Source of the DNA: CAVDAL01 sp963606965
GTDB lineage: Bacteria > Actinomycetota > Coriobacteriia > Coriobacteriales > QAMH01
Reading direction: 5' to 3'
Length of the DNA: 19,040 bases
Assembly (NCBI GenBank): GCA_963606965.1
Contig: CAVDAL010000066.1
Coordinates: forward strand, 1 to 19,040
The notes under the pieces are model-generated. The model was not told the DNA's origin. It made no database searches and was given only the letters and a program-made list of their open reading frames with translations. Positions 1 through 8,403 of the stretch are shown here, in pieces. The first letter of the stretch is position 1. Every line of letters begins with the position of its first letter. Made by a program: the position numbers and the translations under genes.

Positions 1-60
1 CCTGTTTTTATACTTAAAAAGTAAATGCACCTTGTAACAGATAACTAAGTAAATTATTTC

Positions 61-89
61 TTGCGCAAGGGTAAGCTTTTTTATAAAAT
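61..89 (+). promoter_or_regulatory. Possible promoter of the ExbB-like/DUF2149 gene run
   Basis: A TTGCGC box at 61-66 is followed, after 17 nt, by TAAAAT at 84-89. The -35 match to consensus is weak (3 of 6) and the -10 match is good (5 of 6). Transcription would start near 96, leaving a leader of about 28 nt before the ATG at 124. The left edge of the window is close, so the genes could instead be transcribed from further upstream. Nothing else is recognisable in 1-60. Confidence 0.3.
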
Positions 90-111
90 TATCGCGGTCA
101 AAAAACAAACA

Positions 112-119
112 AAAGGAAA
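112..119 (+). promoter_or_regulatory. Ribosome binding site fixing the start at 124
   Basis: AAAGGAAA lies 4 nt (counted from its last base) before ATG 124. No Shine-Dalgarno sequence precedes the alternative in-frame TTG at 61, so it decides for the shorter protein. Confidence 0.6.
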
Positions 120-123
120 AATA

Positions 124-972
124 ATGGGTGAATTTCTTCACATTAAAGAGCTTCTGCATAACATTGCGCAGGGGCTTTTATATCCAACAATGATAATCTT
201 GTTCATACTGCTTGTGTTTGCAGTGTGTCTTATCGCGGCAATTATTATTGAAGCACTTGTTGAACGCAGACACTTCAAAGTTGCATTGCCGCAGCTAATG
301 GCGAAGGTAAACGATGCCAGCTGGAGTGAGCTTAATGACATCATTGAATCAAGCGGCTTGTTGCGCAGTCAAAAGAACACTCTGCATGAAATTATTGCTT
401 ATTCATATTTGCCGGAAGAAGCGCGTATTGCTCTTGCAAAGAAATTGCTGGCAGCGCAGGAGTCAGCATATTTGCGTGTCACTTCCCGCACAGACCTTGT
501 TGCAAAAATATCACCAATGTTTGGCTTGATGGGAACATTGATTCCACTTGGTCCTGGCATTGTTGCGATGGGACAAGGCGAAGTTGATATTTTGGCATCA
601 TCAATTGAAATTGCTTTTGATACAACGATCGCCGGTTTGGTTGTTGCTGCTGTTGCATTATTTATTGGGCGCTTCCGTAAGGCTTGGTATGAAGAATATT
701 TAGCTGCGGAAGAAACTATAATGACAAGCATTCTTGAAAAAGCTGCAACATGCATTGCTGCAGGGGAAAGCTTGGGCGATGCATCAAGCGCTGCAGAATA
801 TGTGGCCATGCTTCCTGCGGAAAAAGGTCTTTTTGGCAGGAAGAAGAAGCGTGGCAAAAAAAGCAAAGTTGCAGGTGAGCTTGGTGCGCAAGCTGCGGCT
901 GATGCTGAAGGTGAAGCTAGTGCCACACAGGGTGAATCAGATAGCACCAGCAATGTTAGTGCAGAAAAATAA
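124..972 (+). CDS. MotA/TolQ/ExbB-type proton channel family protein
   Basis: A 282-residue membrane protein of the MotA/TolQ/ExbB family, whose members form ion-channel stators using the proton or sodium gradient to do work across the envelope. Three membrane segments are visible, at about 19-44, 129-150 and 165-183. The second starts in the family motif PMFGLMGTLIPLG and the third follows AFDTTIAGLVVAAV, the family's conserved Thr-rich channel segment. The large loop 45-128 is cytoplasmic by family topology. The C-terminal tail (184-282) has a basic patch near 239-248 (RKKKRGKKSK), then an Ala/Glu/Ser-rich acidic end, which is longer than in classical ExbB. I chose ATG 124 rather than an upstream in-frame TTG at 61 because AAAGGAAA lies just before it and the extra residues are not family-like. 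It is followed after 14 nt by a DUF2149 gene, its likely ExbD-like partner. Confidence 0.9.
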   Translation: MGEFLHIKELLHNIAQGLLYPTMIILFILLVFAVCLIAAIIIEALVERRHFKVALPQLMAKVNDASWSELNDIIESSGLLRSQKNTLHEIIAYSYLPEEARIALAKKLLAAQESAYLRVTSRTDLVAKISPMFGLMGTLIPLGPGIVAMGQGEVDILASSIEIAFDTTIAGLVVAAVALFIGRFRKAWYEEYLAAEETIMTSILEKAATCIAAGESLGDASSAAEYVAMLPAEKGLFGRKKKRGKKSKVAGELGAQAAADAEGEASATQGESDSTSNVSAEK

Positions 973-986
973 GCAGGTGAAGCAAG

Positions 987-1388
987 ATGGCTATAAATCT
1001 TCGAGGTGACGGCAGCGGTTTGCGCAAGGGCAAGGGCTCGTTGCGCAATTCCGGCGACAACGTTGAACCAATGGCAAATGTTGCAAACATTGTTGATGCA
1101 ATTTTGGTCATGAGCGTTGGCTTGATGCTAGCAATTGTGTCGCTTGCAAATGTTGACATTTCTGAATATAAAGAAATTGTCCAGCAGGATGAAGTGACAG
1201 AAGTCGACGTTAATGAAATGGCGCAAGATATGACAAATTCAGGTTCAAGTTTTACAGAGCTTGGCACTGTTTATCAAGATCCGTCAACTGGCACGCTTTA
1301 TATGCTGACGCAAGATGTTGATAAAGGCGCATCTGCTTCTGGCAGTTCGTCATCATCTGGCACATCTTCAAATTCGAGCAATAAATAG
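987..1388 (+). CDS. DUF2149 family protein, ExbD/TolR-like partner
   Basis: A 133-residue protein with a basic cytoplasmic N-terminus (1-24), one membrane helix (about 29-54, PMANVANIVDAILVMSVGLM) and an external C-terminal part. I recognise the pattern as DUF2149, a family of unknown function that in my recollection is often encoded beside MotA/TolQ/ExbB genes. The layout is that of ExbD, TolR and MotB: short inside tail, single helix with an aspartate near its inner end (Asp37), then an outer domain. In those families this aspartate carries the transported ion. The outer part has the segment VYQDPSTGTLYMLTQ and ends in a low-complexity Ser/Gly tail. AGGTGA at 976-981 is the ribosome binding site. 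The gene starts 14 nt after the channel gene and ends 15 nt before the next, so co-transcription is likely. The ExbD analogy is inferred from architecture. Confidence 0.8.
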   Translation: MAINLRGDGSGLRKGKGSLRNSGDNVEPMANVANIVDAILVMSVGLMLAIVSLANVDISEYKEIVQQDEVTEVDVNEMAQDMTNSGSSFTELGTVYQDPSTGTLYMLTQDVDKGASASGSSSSSGTSSNSSNK

Positions 1389-1403
1389 GGATGAACAACT
1401 AAG

Positions 1404-3197
1404 GTGAAAGCTAGACGCCTTGACAAAGCTATTATGATTTTGCGCTGCATTATGGCAGTGCTGATGGTCTTTGCTTGTGTGAATCTTTCTGTGTTTGTTT
1501 ATTCATCTAATGCGAATAAAAGCTATGCAGAAAATGCAAGTAACGGATCTGATGACTCTGATAGCGGTGAGAGCGAAACAAAATCTAAGCTTGAAAGCAT
1601 TGAGCTTAAGGCATTCCCGATAGACCAAAATGATAATTGGGATACAAGTGAAAAAGCCACAAAAAAGATTAGCACGCGCGGCGGCCAATTGCGAATTTCT
1701 GTTGGGGCAACATGGCAAGGCGCGACTGTTTGGGAACATGACACTACAGCATGGGAAGATAAAGGCGGCTTAGAAGATGGCTTTTTGTATACAATAACTG
1801 CTGGTAAGGGAAATATCAGCGTGGATAGCCTTGGCGTTGTGACAGCATTAAAGGATGGCACAGCAACAGTTAAAGTCACTCCCAACAATGAAGATTATTC
1901 AGACATCACAGCAGAAATTACATTTACAACATATAACCAAAGCGCTGGCATGATTGTTAGCAAGATTGTGATTGTTGACAAAGATGGCAATGAATATGGC
2001 GATGATCCACTCATTCTTGACCAAAGCAAACGCTATGAAAATATTTATATTCGCGTAACTTATAAAGACCCTGACACAGGCAAGACGCAAATCTATTCAA
2101 GCTATCCTTCTGCTCCGTCTTCTGAAAAACCAAAAAGCGGAGCTTTTGATACGGTTGCTTGGAGCATTGGCGATGATAATTATGCTTCAGTTTCTTCAAG
2201 CAAGGGTAGCGGAAAAGCTCTGGTTAAAGCTATTGCAGATGCTGTGACAAATGTGCGTGTAACAATTACTGGCGGGGATGCCAGTAAAAATAGCGGTATT
2301 GTGAAATCTACAATCACGTTAAAGATCAATAACGGCAAACAGGTTGATGGCAATAACCCAGCAAGCAGCCTGAAAGTGAATGTTTGCTATGAAGATTCGC
2401 CAGACAAAATTATTTCTTCTAAGACGTATACAAAAAAGCAGTTTGAAGCTTTGGGCGCTGTGACAAGAACTTATACTTTGACGCAGTCTTCCGGCAAATA
2501 TGTGACAGATAAAGCTTATGGTGTGCCAATTGCGACCTTGCTAAAAAGTATGCAAATTGAAACAGATGATATTAAATATTTCACCATGGCAGCAAATGAT
2601 GGCGCAAATCCTGGCAAAATTACAGCAAAATGGCTGCTCAAGACAACTCGCTATTATTATCCAAATTATGATCTTGGCGGCTCAAGACAAGAAAAAGAGC
2701 AAGTGCCAACAATGCTTGCTTTGAAAGATTCATGGAATAGTAACACAACAGATACAAGTGCAGAAATGAATAGCGGCACTTGCTTCAGGCTTGTGTTTGG
2801 GTCGGCTTCTTCGGCAGATTCTGCCACGGACAAGTCAATCAAATTCATTCACACATTCACAATTGTTATGGCTGGTTCTCCGCCGTCATCACATGGCGAT
2901 GAAAACAATAATGAAATTAGCGGTGGTGGCTCTGGTGGCAGTGGCGGTACTAAAGGGGAAGCCACAAGCGGCAGTGGTGCTGGTACGTCTGGCGGTAGCG
3001 GCGTTGGTGCAACAATGGAAAAAATGGATGCCGACACACAATGGCGCATTTATCAAATGATGAATAAGTCTACAAGCAATGTTGTGCCAATTTATGAAGA
3101 CAACCCGCTGAATTATGCTTTTGTTCCTACATTAATTTTGCTCCTGCTTGTTGCGGGTGCTGAAAGATATTTGTCGTTCAAAAGGAAGTTGCTCTAA
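1404..3197 (+). CDS. Surface protein with Ig-like domains and membrane segments at both ends
   Basis: A 597-residue protein that starts at GTG 1404 after AGGG at 1387-1390; no in-frame ATG fits better. Residues 10-33 are a hydrophobic signal or anchor, with a possible signal-peptidase site after SYA (42). Residues about 62-178 resemble a bacterial Ig-like (Big_2) domain, including the typical segment GVVTALKDGTATVKV; 183-310 look like a second such domain. Residues 321-490 form a domain (KTYTKKQFEAL, GVPIATLLKSM) that recurs in the secreted protein at 7110-8330. A Gly/Ser linker (505-537) and a juxtamembrane stretch (538-570) lead to a C-terminal helix at 571-587 ending in basic RYLSFKRKLL. 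No LPXTG sortase motif is present, so it is a membrane-anchored outside-facing protein. Its position directly after the ExbB-like and DUF2149 genes suggests it is the part the motor acts on; that is inference. Confidence 0.75.
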   Translation: MKARRLDKAIMILRCIMAVLMVFACVNLSVFVYSSNANKSYAENASNGSDDSDSGESETKSKLESIELKAFPIDQNDNWDTSEKATKKISTRGGQLRISVGATWQGATVWEHDTTAWEDKGGLEDGFLYTITAGKGNISVDSLGVVTALKDGTATVKVTPNNEDYSDITAEITFTTYNQSAGMIVSKIVIVDKDGNEYGDDPLILDQSKRYENIYIRVTYKDPDTGKTQIYSSYPSAPSSEKPKSGAFDTVAWSIGDDNYASVSSSKGSGKALVKAIADAVTNVRVTITGGDASKNSGIVKSTITLKINNGKQVDGNNPASSLKVNVCYEDSPDKIISSKTYTKKQFEALGAVTRTYTLTQSSGKYVTDKAYGVPIATLLKSMQIETDDIKYFTMAANDGANPGKITAKWLLKTTRYYYPNYDLGGSRQEKEQVPTMLALKDSWNSNTTDTSAEMNSGTCFRLVFGSASSADSATDKSIKFIHTFTIVMAGSPPSSHGDENNNEISGGGSGGSGGTKGEATSGSGAGTSGGSGVGATMEKMDADTQWRIYQMMNKSTSNVVPIYEDNPLNYAFVPTLILLLLVAGAERYLSFKRKLL

Positions 3198-3226
3198 AAT
3201 TTTCAAAAATCTAGAAAGAGGTAGCC

Positions 3227-6200
3227 ATGAAAAGAATGATGAATGGGCGAGCGCTGTTTGAAAAGGCAGTTTCATGCTTTGCATCTTTCGCGCTGGTGAT
3301 GACAATGTTTGTTGCAGTGCCGGCGGCAAGTGCACAAGCTAGCGCTGATGGCGAAGATGCAGCGGCGGCAACAGCTGCGACAGAAAATGTAAGTAGCGCA
3401 GAAAATAGCGCGACAAAGGCTGCTGATAATGAGGCAGATGTGGAAGATTGCGTTACGGCATCTGCTATAGAAGATGCGGGTGAAAGCGAAAGCGTAAACG
3501 AAGCAACACAGGAAAAAGCAACAGCAGAAATTGAAACTGCAGACATTTATGCTGATGAATTGCCAAGCGGCATTGAACTTAATGAAAGCAAAAATGGCAC
3601 AGACGTTGTTATTGCAAATGCAGACCCAGAGACAAATGCAGCATATCTTTATGATGTTTCAAAGAAAATTTCTGACGGCGACAAAGATTTGGCAGCAGCA
3701 GACATCACGCTGAATGCTAACCCAAATATGAGTGGCATAACTTGGATTCCGCTGGGCACAAAAGCAAATCCATATACAGGCACCTTTGATGGTAACAATA
3801 AAACTATAAGCAACTTGAGCATTAGCGGCACAGAATATGTCGGCTTTTTTGGCTGCATTGGTGCTGGCGGCAAGGTTAAAAATTTGACAGTCACAGGCGC
3901 AAAGGTCACAGCAGAAAGCGCAGAAAAAGTTATAAGGTGCATTGGCGTTGTGGCTGGTTATGCATATGGTGACGTTAGCAGCGGCGCTTACGTTTTTGAA
4001 AATGTTAAAGTTGTAAATTCAAGTGTTATAGCCAAAAGCACATTCCCTGTTGAAAGTGCAGAAATGGACAATGTGGAAGATCCGTTTGGAGACATTGCAG
4101 AAGGCAAAAGTGAAGATGCCAAAGTTGTTGAATATGTTGGCGGCATTGCAGGTTATTGTGCAGGTAGCATGAAAGATTGCACATTAACAGGCGACAATGA
4201 TGAAACATCGCTTGTAAGTATTGAGGCTCGCCAATCTCCAAAACCAAGCTATAGCACAATTGGCAAAAGCGTTGGCGGACTTGTTGGTCAGCTTGGCGGC
4301 TATGTTATTGTTCATACAATCAAAGATGAAGGTGACGATGAGTCGCATAATGAACTTGAACCACAATATCCAAGCGGCGATGGCAAATATACGCGCACAG
4401 CAGCAACGCACGAACTTGTTAATTGCATAGCAGAGGAAGCAACAGTCAAAGTTTTGGCCGATGGCACGGGTTCCCCTGACCGTTTTGGTGAACAAACAAC
4501 ATCATATTTTAAAAGCGTTGGCGGCCTTGTTGGCTATGGCATGGCAAGCATTTCAAATTGCAAAAATACTGCAATAGTCAATGCGCCACAGGGCGATGGT
4601 GTTGGTGGTATTGTTGGCAGCTTGCGTGCTCTTGTTTATAGTGGCTCAAGCTCTGCAACATCAGATGCTGGTTCTTATAAAGCAGAAGGGGAAGAAAGGC
4701 TTGGTACAGAGCATGCGTTAATGATATATCGTTGCACAAACAAAGCTGCTATTACTGGCTTGCATGCTGTTGGCGGCATTGAAGGCGGCGGCGGAACATA
4801 TACTTCTATTCGCGAATGTGCAAACCTTTCTAGTGGTGAAGATGAAAAAGTAATTGGCATGCGTTGGAACAAACCAATGCCAGGTGGAATTGCTGGACAA
4901 ACATATGGCGATATTCTTCTTTGCTATAGCAAAGCAATCGTGACAACGGAAACTGGCTCAGGATTTTATGCTGCTGGTATTGTTGGCGCTACAGCAAGAT
5001 TTATTAAAAGCATGGGTGATGAATTTGATTCCTCTGAACCAGAAATTGCATCTTGTTATTCAACTGGCGCAATTGAATCTGGCGCAGCATATAGGCAGGG
5101 CGGAATTTGCGGTAGCAATGAAGGCTATATCCATGACTGTTATTACATTACAGGTAATACTCAAAATGGTAAAGCTATTGCAGAAAGTGGATATGGCACA
5201 GTCCAAGAAAGCACTGTTAAAGATATAAGTTCTGATGAAATGAAGAAATCTTCTGCTCTATTAAATGCTTGTTTGAAGACAGCAGATTTTACAAAAGAAA
5301 ATGCCGGATATTTCTTTAGTGAAGATGAAAAAGAATATCCAGTTTTAAATTGGATGTCGAGTTATGCACCAACAAGCATTGCAGGTGCAACAATCACTCA
5401 AGATGGCACAGGAAAGGCAAGTTATACAACTTCGCAAAATCCAGTACCAAAGCTAACATTGACTTTAGGGTCAACGCAGCTTGTTCAAAATGTTGACTAT
5501 TATGTTTTGCCGGATGAATCTGTTTTGGATGAAAATGGAAAATGCCGCGACGTTTATGGTGCAAGCAGCATTGCAGATACAACATTCAAAGCAACAATTG
5601 TTGGCATTGGCAAATATAGCGGCACAAATAGCACAGAATTTTCTTATAAAGTTGGCAAAGGTGATTTTTCAGAATGCACAGCCATTATTAAAACCAAAAA
5701 ATATAATGCAAAAGAACAATGGATGAGCGAAGAAGTTGATGAAAGTGGTAACGGAGACCTTGTTGTTAAGGACGGCACGGGTGATATTGTTAGCCGCAGT
5801 TCCTACATCTTCCCAACAAAGCCTGTTAAATTTGTAACAAAGAGCGGCAAGCGAGTTGCAGAAGTAGACACAAGTACTGTTAAAAACTATCGTGTAACAA
5901 CAGAAGCAACTTCTTATGATAAAAAGTCCCACATAGGTTATCAGGTTGAAATTACTGCAAATGAAGATAGCAATTACACTGGTTCAACATATGGCTTCTT
6001 TGTTATATCAAAATCTCATTTGCTTGGTAGTGATTTTTATTATGCAGAAGCTTCAGAAGATACAACTGGACAATATGCGCTGCTGGATTGCAATGGCAAG
6101 AAATATTATTTTGACCCAGGCGATGTAGCTGATGCAAAGACAGAAGCCCGGCTTTATTCTTTGGATGAAAATGGGGAAAAAGTTTATGGTTTGAGTGTTC

Positions 6201-7000
6201 CATATTTGGGTGAAGCTTATACGTCTAAGTTGTTAACAGTGAATGCGATGTATTTGAAGGATAGCGAAACTGGCGAACCTTATTACAGGCTTGTACAGAG
6301 CAAAGACTTCCGTGTTGTTTATGGCGACCCTGTTGACCCAACAGATGTTATAAGTACTGACGCGGTAGATGCAAACTTGAATGTTACAAGTGATGTAGCT
6401 GGCAAACGTGCATGCATTACAATTAGATACATTGTTGGCAACGATCGCAACTTCACCAATTATGCAAACTTGTTCTTTACTATCACAAAAGCGGATATTT
6501 CGACACAGTGCACAGTGAGTGTTGCGAATAATTATGAATATACTGGCAAAGCACCAACTGTTGTTGTTAAGGGCATGACAGGCGCTGTTATTCCAAGCAG
6601 TAATTACACTGTCACCTGTACGTCAAGCACATATGGCCCTGGCACTTTTAATGTAACAATCACAGGTAAAAATAATTTAACTGGCAGCATTACAAAAACT
6701 GTTACAGCAAAAAAGCCTGTTACTAACAAGGTGAAAAAGATTAGCAAAATAAAAGTTGGGAAGAAGAAGATTAAAGTTAGCTGGAAAGGCGTAACTGGAG
6801 CAACTGGATATAAAATTGCATATAAAGTTAAAGGCTCAAAGAAGTGGAAATATACAACTTCAAAATCAAAGTCAAAAACAATCAAAGGCTTGAAGAAGGG
6901 AAAGAGCTATCAGGTTAAAGTTTGCGCGTTCAAAAAGCCTGGTAAAAAGTATTATTACGGCAAATATTGTTCTGCTAAGATTAGTGGGAAAGTAAAATAA
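3227..7000 (+). CDS. Large secreted GLUG-repeat protein with C-terminal Fn3 domain
   Basis: A 1257-residue secreted protein. The signal peptide spans about 1-36 (cleavage after ASA), followed by a Glu/Ala-rich low-complexity stretch to about residue 115. From about 140 to 700 there are many GLUG-type units, a family repeat of beta-helical surface proteins: VGGIAGYCAGSMKDC, VGGLVGQLGGY, VGGLVGYGMASISNC, GGIAGQTYGDILLCYS and GGICGSNEGYIHDCY. They are preceded by the common entry segment around YTGTFDGNNKTISNL. From about 705 to 1165 there are beta-rich MBG-like domains, the last around NNYEYTGKAPTVVVKG. The end (about 1168-1257) is a very lysine-rich Fn3 domain. No sortase motif or C-terminal helix is seen, so binding to the wall would be non-covalent. 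AGAAAGAGG before ATG 3227 is the ribosome binding site. The gap to the anchored surface protein is 29 nt. The binding target cannot be read from sequence. Confidence 0.8.
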   Translation: MKRMMNGRALFEKAVSCFASFALVMTMFVAVPAASAQASADGEDAAAATAATENVSSAENSATKAADNEADVEDCVTASAIEDAGESESVNEATQEKATAEIETADIYADELPSGIELNESKNGTDVVIANADPETNAAYLYDVSKKISDGDKDLAAADITLNANPNMSGITWIPLGTKANPYTGTFDGNNKTISNLSISGTEYVGFFGCIGAGGKVKNLTVTGAKVTAESAEKVIRCIGVVAGYAYGDVSSGAYVFENVKVVNSSVIAKSTFPVESAEMDNVEDPFGDIAEGKSEDAKVVEYVGGIAGYCAGSMKDCTLTGDNDETSLVSIEARQSPKPSYSTIGKSVGGLVGQLGGYVIVHTIKDEGDDESHNELEPQYPSGDGKYTRTAATHELVNCIAEEATVKVLADGTGSPDRFGEQTTSYFKSVGGLVGYGMASISNCKNTAIVNAPQGDGVGGIVGSLRALVYSGSSSATSDAGSYKAEGEERLGTEHALMIYRCTNKAAITGLHAVGGIEGGGGTYTSIRECANLSSGEDEKVIGMRWNKPMPGGIAGQTYGDILLCYSKAIVTTETGSGFYAAGIVGATARFIKSMGDEFDSSEPEIASCYSTGAIESGAAYRQGGICGSNEGYIHDCYYITGNTQNGKAIAESGYGTVQESTVKDISSDEMKKSSALLNACLKTADFTKENAGYFFSEDEKEYPVLNWMSSYAPTSIAGATITQDGTGKASYTTSQNPVPKLTLTLGSTQLVQNVDYYVLPDESVLDENGKCRDVYGASSIADTTFKATIVGIGKYSGTNSTEFSYKVGKGDFSECTAIIKTKKYNAKEQWMSEEVDESGNGDLVVKDGTGDIVSRSSYIFPTKPVKFVTKSGKRVAEVDTSTVKNYRVTTEATSYDKKSHIGYQVEITANEDSNYTGSTYGFFVISKSHLLGSDFYYAEASEDTTGQYALLDCNGKKYYFDPGDVADAKTEARLYSLDENGEKVYGLSVPYLGEAYTSKLLTVNAMYLKDSETGEPYYRLVQSKDFRVVYGDPVDPTDVISTDAVDANLNVTSDVAGKRACITIRYIVGNDRNFTNYANLFFTITKADISTQCTVSVANNYEYTGKAPTVVVKGMTGAVIPSSNYTVTCTSSTYGPGTFNVTITGKNNLTGSITKTVTAKKPVTNKVKKISKIKVGKKKIKVSWKGVTGATGYKIAYKVKGSKKWKYTTSKSKSKTIKGLKKGKSYQVKVCAFKKPGKKYYYGKYCSAKISGKVK

Positions 7001-7009
7001 TTTTAAAGA

Positions 7010-7033
7010 TGAATATTTTTACTTCGATATTCA
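7010..7033 (+). other. Weak AT-rich hairpin after the GLUG protein gene
   Basis: TGAATAT at 7010-7016 pairs with ATATTCA at 7027-7033, a 7-bp AT-rich stem. No run of T follows, so it may at most slow transcription between the two secreted-protein genes. Confidence 0.25.
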
Positions 7034-7050
7034 CTTTAAGATAGTATAAT
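7023..7050 (+). promoter_or_regulatory. Likely promoter of the secreted Fn3 protein gene
   Basis: A perfect TATAAT at 7045-7050 is preceded, after 16 nt, by TTCGAT at 7023-7028, a partial -35 match (3 of 6). Transcription would start near 7057, about 53 nt before the ATG at 7110. The 109-nt gap, long for this gene run, also fits a separate promoter. Confidence 0.5.
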
Positions 7051-7109
7051 TTGAGCTGTCCTGTTCAAAATTGGAAACTAGTAAAGAAGGTAAACAGGAA
7101 AGGAATAAC

Positions 7110-8330
7110 ATGAAAGGTAAATTAATCAAGAAAATTATTGCGTGCGCATGTTCGCTCGCATTAGCAGGTGCTCTTGTTCCTGCTATGGCAGTTTCTGCTT
7201 TTGCTGCAGCTGGCGACCCAGTTGTATTCACTGTTCAAGCTCAAGAAATTGGAACAGATACAGCTAAGGTTATAAAGGAATATACTGAAGCAGACCTTGC
7301 AGAAATTACTGCAAATTATCCTCCAAAGTATTATGTTATGAATGGCACAACTGTTTATTCAGCAACAAAATATATCGAATTGGATTCTTTGTTGTATGAA
7401 TTCTCTCAGTGGGATGACGGTGCATATTTCATTCCAACATGCTATAAGAAGGGCAGCACTACAGAAACTGAACTGTATGGCAAGTGCGCATATTCATATG
7501 ACATGATGGATGAAAATGGTTATTTCTGGCCAAATCAGACAGGCACTAGTGGTGAAAAATATACTGGTGACGGCGGAGACGTTTGGTGGAATGGTCCAGT
7601 TTTGGCTACAACTTATTCTAAGGCAGGACTTGGTGGAGAATCAGGCTATACAACAGCTGTTGAAGCTGGCAACGCAGCAAGTGCTAACACTCCAGAAGAT
7701 GGCAACAGAATTATGATGGGCTCTTCATATAGTGATTTGCAAGAAGGAAATGTTACAGGTGGATTCACATTCTGCTCTGGCGTTACAGGACTTGTAATTT
7801 ATTATCCTCATTCATTGAGCACAGCTAAGGTTACAGCTCCAACTTTGACATATAATGGCAAGACTCAAACAGTTGTTCCAACTGTTAAAGATGCAGATGG
7901 CGACACTTTATCTACTTCAAATTACGTTGTATATGGCAACAAAGTAAAGAAGGCTGGCACATATAAAATTTCTGTTTTGGGTAAAGATCAAAGCGCTGAA
8001 TATGGCAAAAGCACAATTACTTATAAAAACTGGAATGGCAGCAAGACCATAAAGGTTAAAGTCAATATGAAGAAACCTGGCAAGCTTAAGGTCAAGTCTG
8101 GTAAGAAAAAGATTACTGTAAAGTGGGCAGCTAACGGCGCTACAAAGTATAAGGTATTCTATAAGGCACAGGGTGCTAAGAAGTGGACTAAGACAAAAGC
8201 AACTAAGGCAACTTCAAAGACAATCAAGAAGCTTGGTACTGGCAAGAAATATCAGGTTAAGGTTGTTGCAACAGCTTCTGGCGTAGGCTCAAAGACATTC
8301 AAAACTGTTACTTCTAAAGTAGTTAAATAA
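7110..8330 (+). CDS. Secreted protein with shared ligand-type domain, MBG-like and Fn3 domains
   Basis: A 406-residue exported protein. ATG 7110 follows AGGAAAGGA (7096-7104) and opens a classic signal peptide (basic KGKLIKK, hydrophobic 9-30, cleavage near SAFA at 29-32). An in-frame TTG at 7071 would only add a charged tail before the signal, so it was not chosen. Residues about 36-235 contain KEYTEADLAEI and KYIELDSLLYEF, which align in order and spacing with KTYTKKQFEAL and AYGVPIATLLKSM of the anchored protein at 1404-3197, so both carry one homologous domain. The pattern loosely recalls the sulfite-oxidase-type fold without visible cofactor residues. Residues about 240-318 are MBG-like and 322-406 a lysine-rich Fn3 domain, closely resembling the tail of the preceding GLUG protein. 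No anchor is seen. It may be a released or wall-bound scavenger handing ligand to the anchored protein; this is inference. Confidence 0.75.
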   Translation: MKGKLIKKIIACACSLALAGALVPAMAVSAFAAAGDPVVFTVQAQEIGTDTAKVIKEYTEADLAEITANYPPKYYVMNGTTVYSATKYIELDSLLYEFSQWDDGAYFIPTCYKKGSTTETELYGKCAYSYDMMDENGYFWPNQTGTSGEKYTGDGGDVWWNGPVLATTYSKAGLGGESGYTTAVEAGNAASANTPEDGNRIMMGSSYSDLQEGNVTGGFTFCSGVTGLVIYYPHSLSTAKVTAPTLTYNGKTQTVVPTVKDADGDTLSTSNYVVYGNKVKKAGTYKISVLGKDQSAEYGKSTITYKNWNGSKTIKVKVNMKKPGKLKVKSGKKKITVKWAANGATKYKVFYKAQGAKKWTKTKATKATSKTIKKLGTGKKYQVKVVATASGVGSKTFKTVTSKVVK

Positions 8331-8360
8331 AAAACAACGCTGAACAGGCTATCAAATAAG

Positions 8361-8388
8361 GAAAAGCGCTCAACCTCGAGCGCTTTTC
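8361..8388. terminator. Bidirectional terminator between convergent genes
   Basis: A perfect 11-bp stem (GAAAAGCGCTC at 8361-8371, GAGCGCTTTTC at 8378-8388) with a 6-nt loop lies between the + strand secreted-protein gene ending at 8330 and the - strand ATPase gene ending at 8404. Its A-rich and T-rich arms give a U-rich 3' side on either strand. Confidence 0.85.
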
Positions 8389-8403
8389 TTGCTTTATCTT
8401 GCT

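Noticed and set aside
61..123. Upstream TTG start for the ExbB-like protein
   Set aside because: No ribosome binding site, a probable -35 box at the TTG, and a better ATG with AAAGGAAA at 124.
399..953. 184-residue open frame antisense to the ExbB-like gene
   Set aside because: It is the reverse of a clearly homologous family gene, with no ribosome binding site and no family-like sequence.
3120..3197. LPXTG-type sortase anchor at the end of the 1404-3197 protein
   Set aside because: A helix and basic tail are present but no LPXTG-like pentapeptide precedes them.
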